A stretch of DNA of 64,000 nt from Mycolicibacterium llatzerense. Its GTDB lineage: Bacteria > Actinomycetota > Actinomycetes > Mycobacteriales > Mycobacteriaceae. The position numbers and the translations under genes were made by a program. The DNA is taken from contig NZ_JXST01000003.1 of the NCBI RefSeq assembly GCF_000878195.1, positions 62,001 to 126,000 of the forward strand, written 5' to 3'. Positions 53,340 through 63,052 of this stretch are shown here, piece by piece; the stretch's first letter is position 1; the number at the start of each line of letters is the position of its first letter. The notes under the pieces are model-generated. The model had not been told where the DNA came from. It ran no database searches and saw only the letters and a program-made list of their open reading frames with translations.

Positions 53340-54059
53340 GTGCGGGTGAACGTGCGGGCATTCACCGACACCGGACTACGTCGGAAGCGCAACGAAGATG
53401 CGGTGATGGTCGGCGGCTGGGTCAGCCAGACGCACAACGGTGTGCTGGTGGACATGCGGATGCAGCCGGGGTCCCCGTTCGTCTGCGCGGTGTGCGACGG
53501 CATGGGTGGGCACGTCGGCGGTGATGTCGCGAGCCGGACGGCGCTGAGCATGATCGCGACCATGTCGCCGGGCTGGACGGGTGGCGATGACATCACGTCG
53601 TCGCTGTCGTACGTCAGTGACTGGCTGTACGACATGGGCCGCGACACCGAGCTGGCCGGGATGGGCACCACCATCGCCGGCGTCTGCCTGACGGCCGACG
53701 AGGTCATCGTCTTCAACGTCGGGGACAGCCGGGTGTATTCGGTCGCCGGTGAGACGTTGACGCAGGTGTCGGTCGACGACGCCGTGCTCGACGCGGCGGG
53801 CCGGCCCACCAACATCATCACTCAGTCACTCGGCCAGGGCGTGCCGATCGCTGCCCACCTGACCGCGACGCCGCTGCAGCCGGGTAGCTACCTGATGTGC
53901 TCGGACGGGGTGCACGGTCAGATGGAGCATCACGATCTGCAGGCGGCCACGGCGTGCAACGACCGGGGTGACGGTTCGGCCATCATCATCGGGACGGCCC
54001 GGGCCAACGGTGCCGCCGACAATTTCTCGTTCATCCTGTTGGACGTCCTCGCCGACTGA
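53340..54059 (+). CDS. PP2C-family serine/threonine phosphatase
   Basis: The 239-residue product has PP2C motifs in order: RRKRNEDAVMVGG, VCDGMGGHVGGDVASRTAL with the metal-binding Asp, GTTIAGVCL, NVGDSRVY and the late Asp in GAADNFSFIL. It has no membrane segment and is a cytosolic protein phosphatase. GTG 53340 fits the domain start; a longer frame upstream covers the tuf terminator and is rejected. Such enzymes often oppose PknA/B-type kinases. Confidence 0.8.
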   Translation: MRVNVRAFTDTGLRRKRNEDAVMVGGWVSQTHNGVLVDMRMQPGSPFVCAVCDGMGGHVGGDVASRTALSMIATMSPGWTGGDDITSSLSYVSDWLYDMGRDTELAGMGTTIAGVCLTADEVIVFNVGDSRVYSVAGETLTQVSVDDAVLDAAGRPTNIITQSLGQGVPIAAHLTATPLQPGSYLMCSDGVHGQMEHHDLQAATACNDRGDGSAIIIGTARANGAADNFSFILLDVLAD

Positions 54060-54112
54060 CGCGACACTAGAGTCTCTCGCAGCGGTTCAGCTGATCAAGG
54101 AGCGTGGCTCGA

Positions 54113-54940
54113 ATGTTGGTGCGTTACCTCAAGGCGCAGGCCCTGGTGCTGTTGTGTGGCGGGTTGGTGGGCCCGATCTTCCTGGCGGTGTACTTCTTCT
54201 CCGGCCAGGACGAACTGATGAAGTGGATGTTCTGGACCGGTCTGCTGGTCACGGCTATCGACGTACTGGTCGCGCTGGGGTTGGCGGGCTTCGGCCAGAT
54301 GCGGTCGGCGGAGCGCGAGGAGCTCGAGGCCAGCGGCGTGCTGGGGCTGGCCGAGGTCATCGGGATCGGGGAGACCGGTACCCGGGTCAATGACCAGCCG
54401 CTGGTGAAACTGAATCTGCACATCACCGGGCCGCAGCTGGCTCCGTTCGAAGCGCAGGACAAGGTGCTGGCGTCGGTGAGCCGGTTGCCGATGATCACGG
54501 CCCGCAAGCTCGTCGTGATGGTCAACCCGGCCACCAACAAGTTCCACATCGACTGGGAGCGAAGCGCATTGGTGTCGGGCATGATGCCGGTCCGGCTGAC
54601 CTCGGAGCAGGACGGCCGCACCTATGACCTGACCGGCCGCGCGGGCCCGATCATGGACATCCTGCAGATCCTCAAGTCCAACGGGGTGGCGCTCAGCGGG
54701 ATCGCCGACCTGCGGTCGAATCCGGCGGTGCGCCAACAGGTGATGGACGTGGTGCGGCGCGCTACCGCCGCCGAGCGGGAGCCCGCGGCGGCACCGGTCG
54801 CGGCGCCGCCGCCCGTCGTGCCGCAGCCGGCCGCATCGACCGCACAGCGGCTGCAGGAGATCGAGACGCTGCGCGCGATGGGCACCATCAGTGAGGCCGA
54901 GTACACCGCCAAGCGCGCCCAGATCATCGCCGAGTTGTAG
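54113..54940 (+). CDS. SHOCT-domain membrane protein (Rv0686-like)
   Basis: The 275-residue product has two N-terminal membrane helices (residues ~8-28 and ~40-60), a soluble beta-rich middle and, after a Pro/Ala linker, a C-terminal SHOCT motif (LQEIETLRAMGTISEAEYTAKRAQII, split here at residue ~262). ATG 54113 is chosen since AAGGAG lies 10 nt upstream. It occupies the place of Rv0686. Function unknown. Confidence 0.72.
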   Translation: MLVRYLKAQALVLLCGGLVGPIFLAVYFFSGQDELMKWMFWTGLLVTAIDVLVALGLAGFGQMRSAEREELEASGVLGLAEVIGIGETGTRVNDQPLVKLNLHITGPQLAPFEAQDKVLASVSRLPMITARKLVVMVNPATNKFHIDWERSALVSGMMPVRLTSEQDGRTYDLTGRAGPIMDILQILKSNGVALSGIADLRSNPAVRQQVMDVVRRATAAEREPAAAPVAAPPPVVPQPAASTAQRLQEIETLRAMGTISEAEYTAKRAQIIAEL

Positions 54941-55882
<942 letters not shown>

Positions 55883-55883
55883 G

Positions 55884-56660
55884 TTACGGGGCCACCTGCC
55901 CGACCAGCACGTCGGTGAATTCCGTTGTGCCGCCTGACACTCTGATCGCGGGCCGGCCGCAGCCGGGTGCCAGCGTGCGCCGCACTGCGGATTTTCCGTC
56001 GAGGTCGACCGATACCTCGCCAGTCTTGGTGATCGTCACATCGATTGCGTGCCAGTCGTTGTCGAGCGGTGTCGGGATCGGGCCGGAGTCCGTATCGGCG
56101 GGACTGGCGACAGCGGTGAGGCCGAGGGCGTAGCCGCCCGTCGCGCTGCGAACGCGTCCGGTGAACCGCAGTGAGCACGCCGGATCGCCGGGTTGGATCA
56201 GGCCCGCCCACGCCGGCTTCGGGGTGTCGACGGCGTCGTGCGGGTCGAGGCGCACCGCGCGGCCGTCGTTGGTGAACGTGGCGTCGACACCGCCGACGCG
56301 GGTCCAGGTGTTGAAGTTCGTCGGCTCCGGCGGGTGAGTCGGCACGATGGTCAGGCCGCTGAACGGTGTCGTCGGCTCGCCGCGGGCCGCACCGTCGCCG
56401 CGCGAGAGTTTCGTGGCGACGACCGTGCCGCCCGCGACCAGAGCCATTACCGCCAGCACCGCGCCGCCGATGATCCACCATTTCCGCGCGCCGGACCGAT
56501 GCGGTGGCCCCGGTTCTGTTGGGGCGTAGCGTTGTTGGTCGTCCACCCAGAGCGCCCATCCCGCTGGTGGCGGGGGCCACGACGGATCCGGCTGCCAGTC
56601 CGGGTCCGGTCGCCAATCAGGTGGAAACGGCGGCCAGTTGGGCGGCGGATTGAAGCGCAT
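55884..56660 (-). CDS. membrane-anchored protein with lectin-like exported domain
   Basis: The 258-residue product has a cytosolic Pro/Trp-rich segment (residues ~1-58, repeated WPPFPPDW/DPDWQPDPSW), one membrane helix (~66-84) and an exported beta-rich domain, perhaps concanavalin/LamG-like (NTWTRVGGVDATFTNDGRAVRL, split, and HAIDVTITKTGEVSVDLDG). No catalytic motif is seen. It follows the rocD gene on the same strand. I do not recognise a family with certainty. Confidence 0.6.
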   Translation of the reverse strand: MRFNPPPNWPPFPPDWRPDPDWQPDPSWPPPPAGWALWVDDQQRYAPTEPGPPHRSGARKWWIIGGAVLAVMALVAGGTVVATKLSRGDGAARGEPTTPFSGLTIVPTHPPEPTNFNTWTRVGGVDATFTNDGRAVRLDPHDAVDTPKPAWAGLIQPGDPACSLRFTGRVRSATGGYALGLTAVASPADTDSGPIPTPLDNDWHAIDVTITKTGEVSVDLDGKSAVRRTLAPGCGRPAIRVSGGTTEFTDVLVGQVAP

Positions 56661-56669
56661 TCTATGGGT

Positions 56670-57917
56670 TTACCACCGCGGCGCCGGTGGCGCGGCCAGT
56701 GCCTCGGCGAATCGGTCCATCGCCCAATCGATTTCGGCTGCGGTGATCACCAGTGGTGGGGCGAACCGCAGGGTCGGGCCATGAGTGTCCTTGGCCAGCA
56801 CGCCGCGCTCGGCCAGCCGCAGGCTGACCTCCCGTCCGGTGCCGACCGCCGGGTCGAGGTCGACGCCCGCCCACAGGCCCAGCCCGCGAACGGCGGTCAG
56901 GCCGTGCCCGATCATCTCAGTCAGACGGGCGTGCAGGTGCCGGCCGAGTTCGGTTGATCTGGACTGGAATTCGCCGCGCTGCAGCATGCCGACCACCGTG
57001 GCGCCGATCGCGGCGGCCAGCGGGTTGCCGCCGAACGTCGACCCGTGCTCGCCGGGGTGCAGCACGCCGAGTGCATCGCTGTCGGCCACCACCGCCGAAA
57101 GCGGCACGATGCCCCCACCCAGTGCCTTGCCCAGCAGGTAGACGTCGGGCACGACGTCCCAGTGGTCGCACGCGAAGGTGCGGCCGGTGCGGGCCAGGCC
57201 GGACTGGATTTCGTCGGCGATCATCAGCACGTTGTGTTCGGAGCACAGCGCGCGTACGCGCGGCAGATAGTCATCGGGCGGCACGATGATTCCGGCCTCG
57301 CCCTGGATCGGTTCGATCAGCACCGCGGCGGTGTTGTCGTCGATGACCGCCGCGAGTGCGTCGGCGTCGCCGAACGGAACCGAGCGGAAGCCTGGTGTGT
57401 ACGGGCCGAAGCCCCGCCGGGCCGTCTCGTCATCGGAGAAGCTGATGATCGTCGTAGTGCGGCCGTGGAAGTTGTTGTGCGCCACAATGATGTTCGGATC
57501 GGTCAGCCCTTTGACGTCCCGACTCCACTTGCGCGCGACCTTGATCGCGCTCTCGACGGCCTCGGCGCCGCTGTTCATGGGCAGCACCAGGTCCTTGTCG
57601 CACAAGTGGGCGAGGGCGGCGCAGAACGGGCCCAGGCGGTCGGAGTGGAACGCGCGACTCACCAATGTCACGGTGTCCAGCTGGGCGTGGGCGGTCGCGA
57701 GGATCTCGGGATTGCGGTGGCCGAAGTTGACGGCCGAATACGCCGCCAGGCAGTCCAGGTACCTGTGGCCCTCGGGGTCGGTGATCCACACCCCATCGGC
57801 GGACGCGGCGACCACCGGCAGCGGCGCGTAGTTGTGCGCGGCGTAGCGGTTGTCGAGGTCGATCAGCTCAGCCGTGCCTCCGGATTTTTCCGGTGTTCCC
57901 GCAACGGCTTTCAGCAT
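56670..57917 (-). CDS. rocD: ornithine--oxo-acid aminotransferase
   Basis: The 415-residue PLP enzyme shows the class-III aminotransferase layout: NSGAEAVESAIKVAR, NNFHGRTTTIISFS, and the PLP Asp in LMIADEIQSGLARTG. The PLP lysine is in LLGKALGGG. It converts ornithine to glutamate semialdehyde. ATG 57917 overlaps the ddaH stop by 7 nt. In M. tuberculosis the homologous region (rocD1/rocD2) is split and degenerate, whereas this copy is full length. Confidence 0.88.
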   Translation of the reverse strand: MLKAVAGTPEKSGGTAELIDLDNRYAAHNYAPLPVVAASADGVWITDPEGHRYLDCLAAYSAVNFGHRNPEILATAHAQLDTVTLVSRAFHSDRLGPFCAALAHLCDKDLVLPMNSGAEAVESAIKVARKWSRDVKGLTDPNIIVAHNNFHGRTTTIISFSDDETARRGFGPYTPGFRSVPFGDADALAAVIDDNTAAVLIEPIQGEAGIIVPPDDYLPRVRALCSEHNVLMIADEIQSGLARTGRTFACDHWDVVPDVYLLGKALGGGIVPLSAVVADSDALGVLHPGEHGSTFGGNPLAAAIGATVVGMLQRGEFQSRSTELGRHLHARLTEMIGHGLTAVRGLGLWAGVDLDPAVGTGREVSLRLAERGVLAKDTHGPTLRFAPPLVITAAEIDWAMDRFAEALAAPPAPRW

Positions 57918-58789
57918 GACGTCGGGTACACCTCCAGCGTGCAGCATTTCACCGAGCCGCCGCCCTTGAGCAACTCGGACAGATCCACACCGACCGGCCG
58001 GAAACCGGCGGCGGCGAGTTGTGCGGCGAAGCCGGTGGCTGCGGCCGGGTGCACGACGTTCAGCCCGTCCGACACCGCGTTCAGGCCGAGCACGTGGGCG
58101 TCGGCATCCGCGACCTCGATGGCACCCGGAAACATCTTGCGCAGCAACGCCACCGACGTGGCGCCGAACGCCGGGGGATAGAACGCGATGGTGTCGTCAT
58201 CGAGCACGGCGAGTGCGGTATCGAGGTGGTAGAAGCGGGGATTGACCAGCTGCAGGCTGGTCAACGGCAGACCGGACAGCTTGGCGACCTCGTCGTGCGA
58301 CTGGCGGTCGGTGCGGAATCCATAGCCGGCCAAGATCTTTGAGCCGACGATCAGCAGGTCGCCCTGGCCCTCGTTGGTGTGCTCGGTGTACAGCGGGCAG
58401 TAGCCGTGGTCGAGCAGCCACCCGGCGTAGGCCACCGATTCCCCGGTCCGCTGGGGGTAGGTGAAGCGGGCGATGATGGCGACCTTCTCGAACCCGTCAT
58501 CGAGGACCAGTCCGCCGTTGGCGGCGTACACCATGTCGGGCAGTCCCGGGATCGGGTCGACCAGTTGGACTGTGTGACCGAGGCTCCGGTAGGTCTGGAC
58601 CAGGTGCTCCCACTGGCGCACCGCCAGTGCGGTGTCGACGCTGGCGGAGGTGTCCATCCAGGGGTTGATCGCATATTCGACGGCGAAATGCGTCGGCCGG
58701 GTCATCACATAGTGCCTGGGGCGGGCTACCCGGTCTGGTCGCCAACCTGAATTTGGTGTCGCCATCTTGACGACATCAGTAATCGTCAT
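57911..58789 (-). CDS. ddaH: dimethylargininase-type amidinohydrolase (Rv2323c-like)
   Basis: The 292-residue product has the amidinotransferase fold: DMVYAANGG, the catalytic His of FYHLDTAL and the nucleophile Cys near the end in SVKCCTLEVY. Dimethylargininases make citrulline and methylamines; some relatives act on arginine or ornithine-type substrates. Overlap with rocD suggests a shared arginine-to-glutamate route. ATG 58789 is the chosen start; ATG 58765 is an alternative. It is divergent from an Lrp/AsnC gene. Confidence 0.82.
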   Translation of the reverse strand: MTITDVVKMATPNSGWRPDRVARPRHYVMTRPTHFAVEYAINPWMDTSASVDTALAVRQWEHLVQTYRSLGHTVQLVDPIPGLPDMVYAANGGLVLDDGFEKVAIIARFTYPQRTGESVAYAGWLLDHGYCPLYTEHTNEGQGDLLIVGSKILAGYGFRTDRQSHDEVAKLSGLPLTSLQLVNPRFYHLDTALAVLDDDTIAFYPPAFGATSVALLRKMFPGAIEVADADAHVLGLNAVSDGLNVVHPAAATGFAAQLAAAGFRPVGVDLSELLKGGGSVKCCTLEVYPTSC

Positions 58790-58817
58790 AATCCGATGGT
58801 AGGAGCACTTGTGCACG

Positions 58818-58894
58818 CAAGCAATCGATGCTTGTTGCGCGTGTGTAACAGATCTATTGTGTGATCACTCGCGATTCGGCAATCTATTGCGTGA
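58818..58894. promoter_or_regulatory. Lrp-type binding sites between ddaH and the Lrp gene
   Basis: CAAGCA and TGCTTG form an inverted repeat around ATCGA (58818-58834). Two direct repeats ATCTATTGYGTGA follow at 58852-58864 and 58882-58894, 30 bp apart (about three helical turns). Spaced sites on one face of DNA are usual for Lrp/AsnC proteins. Confidence 0.55.
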
Positions 58895-58910
58895 GGGAGG
58901 TGTGCGGCCG

Positions 58911-59375
58911 GTGGAAAGCGTCGATGAGACGGACGAGCGCATCCTGGCCGAATTGGCGGACAACGCGCGCGCCACGTTCGCCGAGATCGGTGAGCGGGTG
59001 GGCCTGTCGGCGCCCGCGGTCAAGCGACGGGTCGACCGACTGCTCGCCACCGGCGTCATCCGCGGTTTCACCACGGTCGTCGACCGGAACGTGATCGGTT
59101 GGGGGACAGAGGCATACGTCCAGGTTTACTGCCAGGGCACCATCACGCCGGCCCAGCTGCGCGAGGCCTGGGAGGGCATCCCCGAGGTGGTCTCGGCCGC
59201 TACGGTGACCGGCACCTCCGACGCCATTTTGCATCTCCTGACCCGGGACATGAGGCACCTGGAGGCTGTGCTGGAGCGCATCCGCGGCAGCGCGGCGATC
59301 GAGCGCAGCGAAAGCATCGTGGTGCTGTCCAACATCGTCGAGCGCGGGGTACGGGGAAGCTGGGGGCAGGGCTGA
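58911..59375 (+). CDS. Lrp/AsnC family transcriptional regulator
   Basis: The 154-residue product has an N-terminal HTH (DETDERILAELADNARATF, then LSAPAVKRRVDRL) and the RAM ligand domain (VVSAATVTGTSDAILHLLT). Start GTG 58911 has GGGAGG 10 nt upstream. It is divergent from the ddaH-rocD operon. The M. tuberculosis relative Rv2324 sits beside Rv2323c/rocD in the same way, so it probably controls arginine/ornithine breakdown. Confidence 0.85.
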   Translation: MESVDETDERILAELADNARATFAEIGERVGLSAPAVKRRVDRLLATGVIRGFTTVVDRNVIGWGTEAYVQVYCQGTITPAQLREAWEGIPEVVSAATVTGTSDAILHLLTRDMRHLEAVLERIRGSAAIERSESIVVLSNIVERGVRGSWGQG

Positions 59376-59464
59376 CCCCGAGTCGGCACTGCCTGGTGGT
59401 CTGCTGAGCAACCAAGCACAGGGTGGCCTACCTGGCACCGACAGCATCGTGTAAGAAAGCCCAC

Positions 59465-60640
59465 GTGACTACAAACGGAGGCATCGTCATTGTCGGTGGC
59501 GGTCTGGCCGCCGCGCGCACCGCCGAGCAACTGCGCAAGGCCGAGTACGCCGGGCCGATCACGCTGATCAGCGATGAGGTCCATCTGCCGTACGACCGGC
59601 CGCCGCTGTCCAAGGATGTGCTGCGGGCCGAGGTCGACGACACGACACTCAAGCCGGCCGAGTTCTACGACGAGAACAACATCACGCTGCTGCTGGGCTC
59701 GGGCGCGGCCAAGCTCGACACCGGCGCCCAGACGGTGACCCTCGCGAACGGTGAGGTCGTCGCTTACGAGGAGTTGGTCATCGCCACGGGCCTGGTGCCC
59801 AGGACCATTCCGTCGCTGCCGGCCCTCGACGGGATTCGGGTGCTGCGTACCTACGACGAGTCGCTGGCACTGCGCGAGCACGCCGGTGCGGCCAAGCGCG
59901 CCGTGGTCATCGGCGCCGGGTTCATCGGGTGTGAGGTGGCGGCCAGCCTGCGCAAGATGGGCGTCGAGGTGACCATCGTCGAGCCGCAGCCGACGCCGCT
60001 GGCGTCGGTGCTCGGTACCGAGATCGGTGAACTGGTGGCGCGGCTGCACCGCGCCGAGGGCGTCGACGTGCGGTGTGGCGTCGGGGTGACCGGCGTGACC
60101 GGCACCGGCCACGTCGAGAAGGTGCAGCTGGCCGACGGTTCTGAACTGGACGCCGACGTCGTCGTCGTCGGGATCGGATCGCGCCCGTCCACCGACTGGC
60201 TCGAGGGCAGTGGCATCGCGGTCGACAACGGCGTCGTGTGCGACGCCGCCGGCCGCACCAGCGCCCCCAATGTGTGGGCCATCGGTGACGTCGCCTCCTG
60301 GCGCGACGGCGCGGGACACCAAGTGCGGGTGGAGCATTGGAGCAACGTGGCCGAGCAGGCGCGGGTCATCGTGCCGGCGATGCTGGGCCAGGATGCCACC
60401 GCCGCGGTCGTGGTGCCGTACTTCTGGAGCGACCAGTACGACGTCAAGATCCAGTGCCTGGGTGAGCCCAAGGCCGGCGACACCGTGCACATCGTCGAGG
60501 ACGACGGCCGCAAGTTCCTGGCGTTCTACGAGCGCGACGGTGCGGTCAGCGGCGTCGTCGGCGGCGGCATGCCGGGCAAGGTCATGAAGAACCGGGCCAA
60601 GGTCGCGGCCGCGGTGCCGATCGCCGACGTCCTGGGCTGA
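59465..60640 (+). CDS. ferredoxin--NAD(P)+ reductase (Rv0688-like)
   Basis: The 391-residue product is a rubredoxin/putidaredoxin-reductase-type flavoprotein: FAD motif IVIVGGGLAAARTAEQLR, LPYDRPPLSK, NAD motif VVIGAGFIGCEVAASLRKMG, and the second FAD motif NVWAIGDVASW. It passes electrons from NADH to a ferredoxin, perhaps for P450s. The GTG 59465 start sits directly before the FAD motif. It corresponds to Rv0688, near the mycofactocin locus. Confidence 0.88.
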   Translation: MTTNGGIVIVGGGLAAARTAEQLRKAEYAGPITLISDEVHLPYDRPPLSKDVLRAEVDDTTLKPAEFYDENNITLLLGSGAAKLDTGAQTVTLANGEVVAYEELVIATGLVPRTIPSLPALDGIRVLRTYDESLALREHAGAAKRAVVIGAGFIGCEVAASLRKMGVEVTIVEPQPTPLASVLGTEIGELVARLHRAEGVDVRCGVGVTGVTGTGHVEKVQLADGSELDADVVVVGIGSRPSTDWLEGSGIAVDNGVVCDAAGRTSAPNVWAIGDVASWRDGAGHQVRVEHWSNVAEQARVIVPAMLGQDATAAVVVPYFWSDQYDVKIQCLGEPKAGDTVHIVEDDGRKFLAFYERDGAVSGVVGGGMPGKVMKNRAKVAAAVPIADVLG

Positions 60641-60642
60641 CG

Positions 60643-60706
60643 TTCTCCGCGATTTGTGCACGAAAGTCCGCGTTCAGCGCGGAAAATCGTGCGCAAATCG
60701 CGAGAA
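60643..60706. repeat. palindromic intergenic repeat (REP-like)
   Basis: A 64-bp imperfect palindrome: TTCTCCGCGATTTGTGCACG (60643-60662) mirrors CGTGCGCAAATCGCGAGAA at its right end, with an inner TCCGCG/CGCGGA stem around TTCAG. Palindromes with CGCGATTT...AAATCGCG arms are dispersed in mycobacterial genomes. It fills the gap between the ferredoxin reductase and the transporter and may act as a terminator. Confidence 0.7.
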
Positions 60707-60713
60707 TCAAAGC

Positions 60714-61790
60714 ATGAGTTCTGACGCGCGGGCCGGTATCCGCGAGGCGGTGCGCACGCTCGAGCCCGGCTACTTCGCGCTGGTCATGGCGACCGGCATC
60801 GTGTCGACGGCGACGTGCCTGCTGAAACTGCACGCGTTGTCGGCGGTGCTGCTGTGGATCGCCGGCGTCGCCTATGCGGTGCTGGTGGCCGGCAACGTCG
60901 CGCGAATCACGGTGTTCGGTAACGATTTTCGGGCCGATCTGGCCGATCCTGAGCGCAGTTTCACGGTGTTCACCTTCGTCGCGGCGACCGATGTGCTGGG
61001 CGCCCGGCTGTTGCTGGACGGCCACGTCACGCCCGCTGGGTGGCTCGCGATCGTCGGGGGTGTGGCCTGGCTGGTCCTCGGGTACCTCATCCCGTGGACG
61101 GCGGTGCTCAGCCATCCGGACCAGCCGGCGCTGTCCCGCGTCAATGGCACATGGTTTCTCGCTGTGGTCGCCGCCCAATCGGTTGCGGTCATGGCCGCAG
61201 GGCTGCAGCCCCTGCTCGGCGACACGAACCGTCCGCTGGCCCTGCTGGCCGTGCTCTGCTGGTCGGTCGGCGTCTTCTTGTACGCGGCCGCGGGCATCCT
61301 GGTCGCGCTGCGGATGCTGACGTATCCCGTCAGTGCGCAGGAGCTCACCCCGCCGTACTGGATTGCCATGGGCGCCACGGCGATCACCGTGTTCGCGGGC
61401 GCCCGCATCGTCCAGATGGCCGACACCCCCGTGGTCGTGGCCACCCGCGGCCTGATCGCCGGGGTGGCCGTGTTGTTCTTCGCCTTCGGCACGTGGCTGA
61501 TCCCGATGCTGATCGCGGCCGGTTTCTGGCGGCACCTCGTCCGGCGGGTGCCGCTGCGGTACAACACCGCGCTCTGGAGCATGGTGTTCCCGCTCGGGAT
61601 GTACGGCGTGGCCGGGCACTATCTCGGACGGGCTGACGGCCTGCCCGCGCTGACCGACATCGGCGATCTCGCGAGCTGGATCGCCTTGGGTGCGTGGGTC
61701 TTGACGTTCCTCGCGATGTGTGGCGCGTTGGCCGCGAAAGCCCGCGGCAGGCGCGGACTTTCGCGGACTGATCAGAACGCGCCGAGGTAG
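60714..61790 (+). CDS. TDT family transporter (tellurite-resistance/dicarboxylate type)
   Basis: The 358-residue product has about ten hydrophobic helices and the family start GYFALVMATGIVSTA, as in TehA/Mae1 proteins. Members transport anions such as malate or sulphite, or confer tellurite tolerance; the substrate here is unknown. ATG 60714 lies just after the palindromic repeat. Its end overlaps the convergent VOC gene by 19 bp. Confidence 0.78.
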   Translation: MSSDARAGIREAVRTLEPGYFALVMATGIVSTATCLLKLHALSAVLLWIAGVAYAVLVAGNVARITVFGNDFRADLADPERSFTVFTFVAATDVLGARLLLDGHVTPAGWLAIVGGVAWLVLGYLIPWTAVLSHPDQPALSRVNGTWFLAVVAAQSVAVMAAGLQPLLGDTNRPLALLAVLCWSVGVFLYAAAGILVALRMLTYPVSAQELTPPYWIAMGATAITVFAGARIVQMADTPVVVATRGLIAGVAVLFFAFGTWLIPMLIAAGFWRHLVRRVPLRYNTALWSMVFPLGMYGVAGHYLGRADGLPALTDIGDLASWIALGAWVLTFLAMCGALAAKARGRRGLSRTDQNAPR

Positions 61791-63052
61791 AACCGGGCGC
61801 CCTGGTCGTCGGCGCACAGCGCTGACATCCCGTACGGCTGGCGCGAGGGTTCGTCGATGACGGTGCCCCCGGCCTCGCGGACCCGCGCCACCGCGGCGTC
61901 GACATCGGGCACTGTCCACATCGGGACGGCGACGGTCTGCGCGGCGCCGCCGGCCAGCCCGGACATCGGCTGGCACTCTTGCACCGCCCACCCGTCATCG
62001 ACGCGGCCGGGCTCGAATGTCCAGGACAGCACGTGTCCGTAGAAGTCCTTGAATGCCGCTGAGTCGGCCACTTCGTGGGTCAGGTACGAAAGTTCGCCTG
62101 GCCCTGCACCGTTGAGCTCGGGCCGGGGAATGTCCGGCGTCGGCTGGAACACCGCGAAATCGGTGCCGAGCACGTCGGTGGCGTCGAGGGTCGCCCCCCA
62201 TTCGTGGTTCTCCGGCGTGCCCACCTGTCCGCCCGCGGCCAGGATGGCCTGCCGCGCCGCGTCGAGATCGGCGACCGCGTAGCAGCAGAACACCGTCTGT
62301 GGGCCGGTGGTCTCGAAGATGCCGGTGTGCATTCGGTTGCTGGTCACCTTGCGCGTGTCCGGGTCGTAGGTCCAGCCCAGCACGTGGCCGTAGAAGGCGG
62401 CTGCCCGCTCGGCGTCCGGCGTCTGCACCGATATGTAGCCGATGTCGCCGTGCCGGATCGGGACGACGGCGCCGGGGTCAGGACCGGTGAGCATCCAGCG
62501 GTGACCGAATGGGTCGATCACCACCGCGGTCCGCGCGCCGTGGGCATCGTACGGTTCTCGCTGCACCTGCGCGCCGCCTTGCCTGGCCTGTGCGAGGGCG
62601 GCGTCGGTATCCGGCACCGCCAGCATCAGGCTCACCGAAACAGATTGGGGTGCCGGTGCTTTCAGTCCGAGCTCCGGGAACTCGTCGGCCAGGTAGAGCA
62701 CGCCGCCGGCCAGCGCCAGCTCGGCGTGGCCGATCCGGCCGTCGTCCATGACGATCGGTTCGCCGACGACGACGGCGCCCAGGGCGTCGCCGTACCAGGC
62801 GATGGCGGCGCGCGCGTCGGCGACGGCCAGGTAGGGCAGGGCCGCCGGCCGGGGCACCGGGGCCGCCGCGGTGGCGGGTGCGTTCAGGTCGGCGATGGCG
62901 GTGTCGGTTCCACTCATGACAATTCCTTTCGGGAGGCTGACGGCGGCCTCCAAGCGCGCCCGCAGCCGGGCCGCGAAGGCCGGGTCGGGCTGCACGGGGA
63001 GTTCACCGCCGGCCAGGACCGTCAGCGGGTCGTGACTGTTGTGCAGGGTCAT
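61772..63052 (-). CDS. VOC (glyoxalase-fold) protein with three VOC repeats, ECF sigma partner
   Basis: The 426-residue product has a ~45-residue leader (DPLTVLAGGELPVQPDPAFA, LRARLEAAVSLPKG) and then three VOC modules: near residues 70-190 (PYLAVADARAAIAWYGDALG), 200-310 (GDIGYISVQTPDAERAAAFY) and 320-426 (LSYLTHEVADSAAFKDFYGH). Metal ligands and substrate are unclear. The ATG at 63052 overlaps the sigma gene stop (ATGA). The leader looks like the start of small proteins that follow ECF sigma genes. Confidence 0.72.
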   Translation of the reverse strand: MTLHNSHDPLTVLAGGELPVQPDPAFAARLRARLEAAVSLPKGIVMSGTDTAIADLNAPATAAAPVPRPAALPYLAVADARAAIAWYGDALGAVVVGEPIVMDDGRIGHAELALAGGVLYLADEFPELGLKAPAPQSVSVSLMLAVPDTDAALAQARQGGAQVQREPYDAHGARTAVVIDPFGHRWMLTGPDPGAVVPIRHGDIGYISVQTPDAERAAAFYGHVLGWTYDPDTRKVTSNRMHTGIFETTGPQTVFCCYAVADLDAARQAILAAGGQVGTPENHEWGATLDATDVLGTDFAVFQPTPDIPRPELNGAGPGELSYLTHEVADSAAFKDFYGHVLSWTFEPGRVDDGWAVQECQPMSGLAGGAAQTVAVPMWTVPDVDAAVARVREAGGTVIDEPSRQPYGMSALCADDQGARFYLGAF

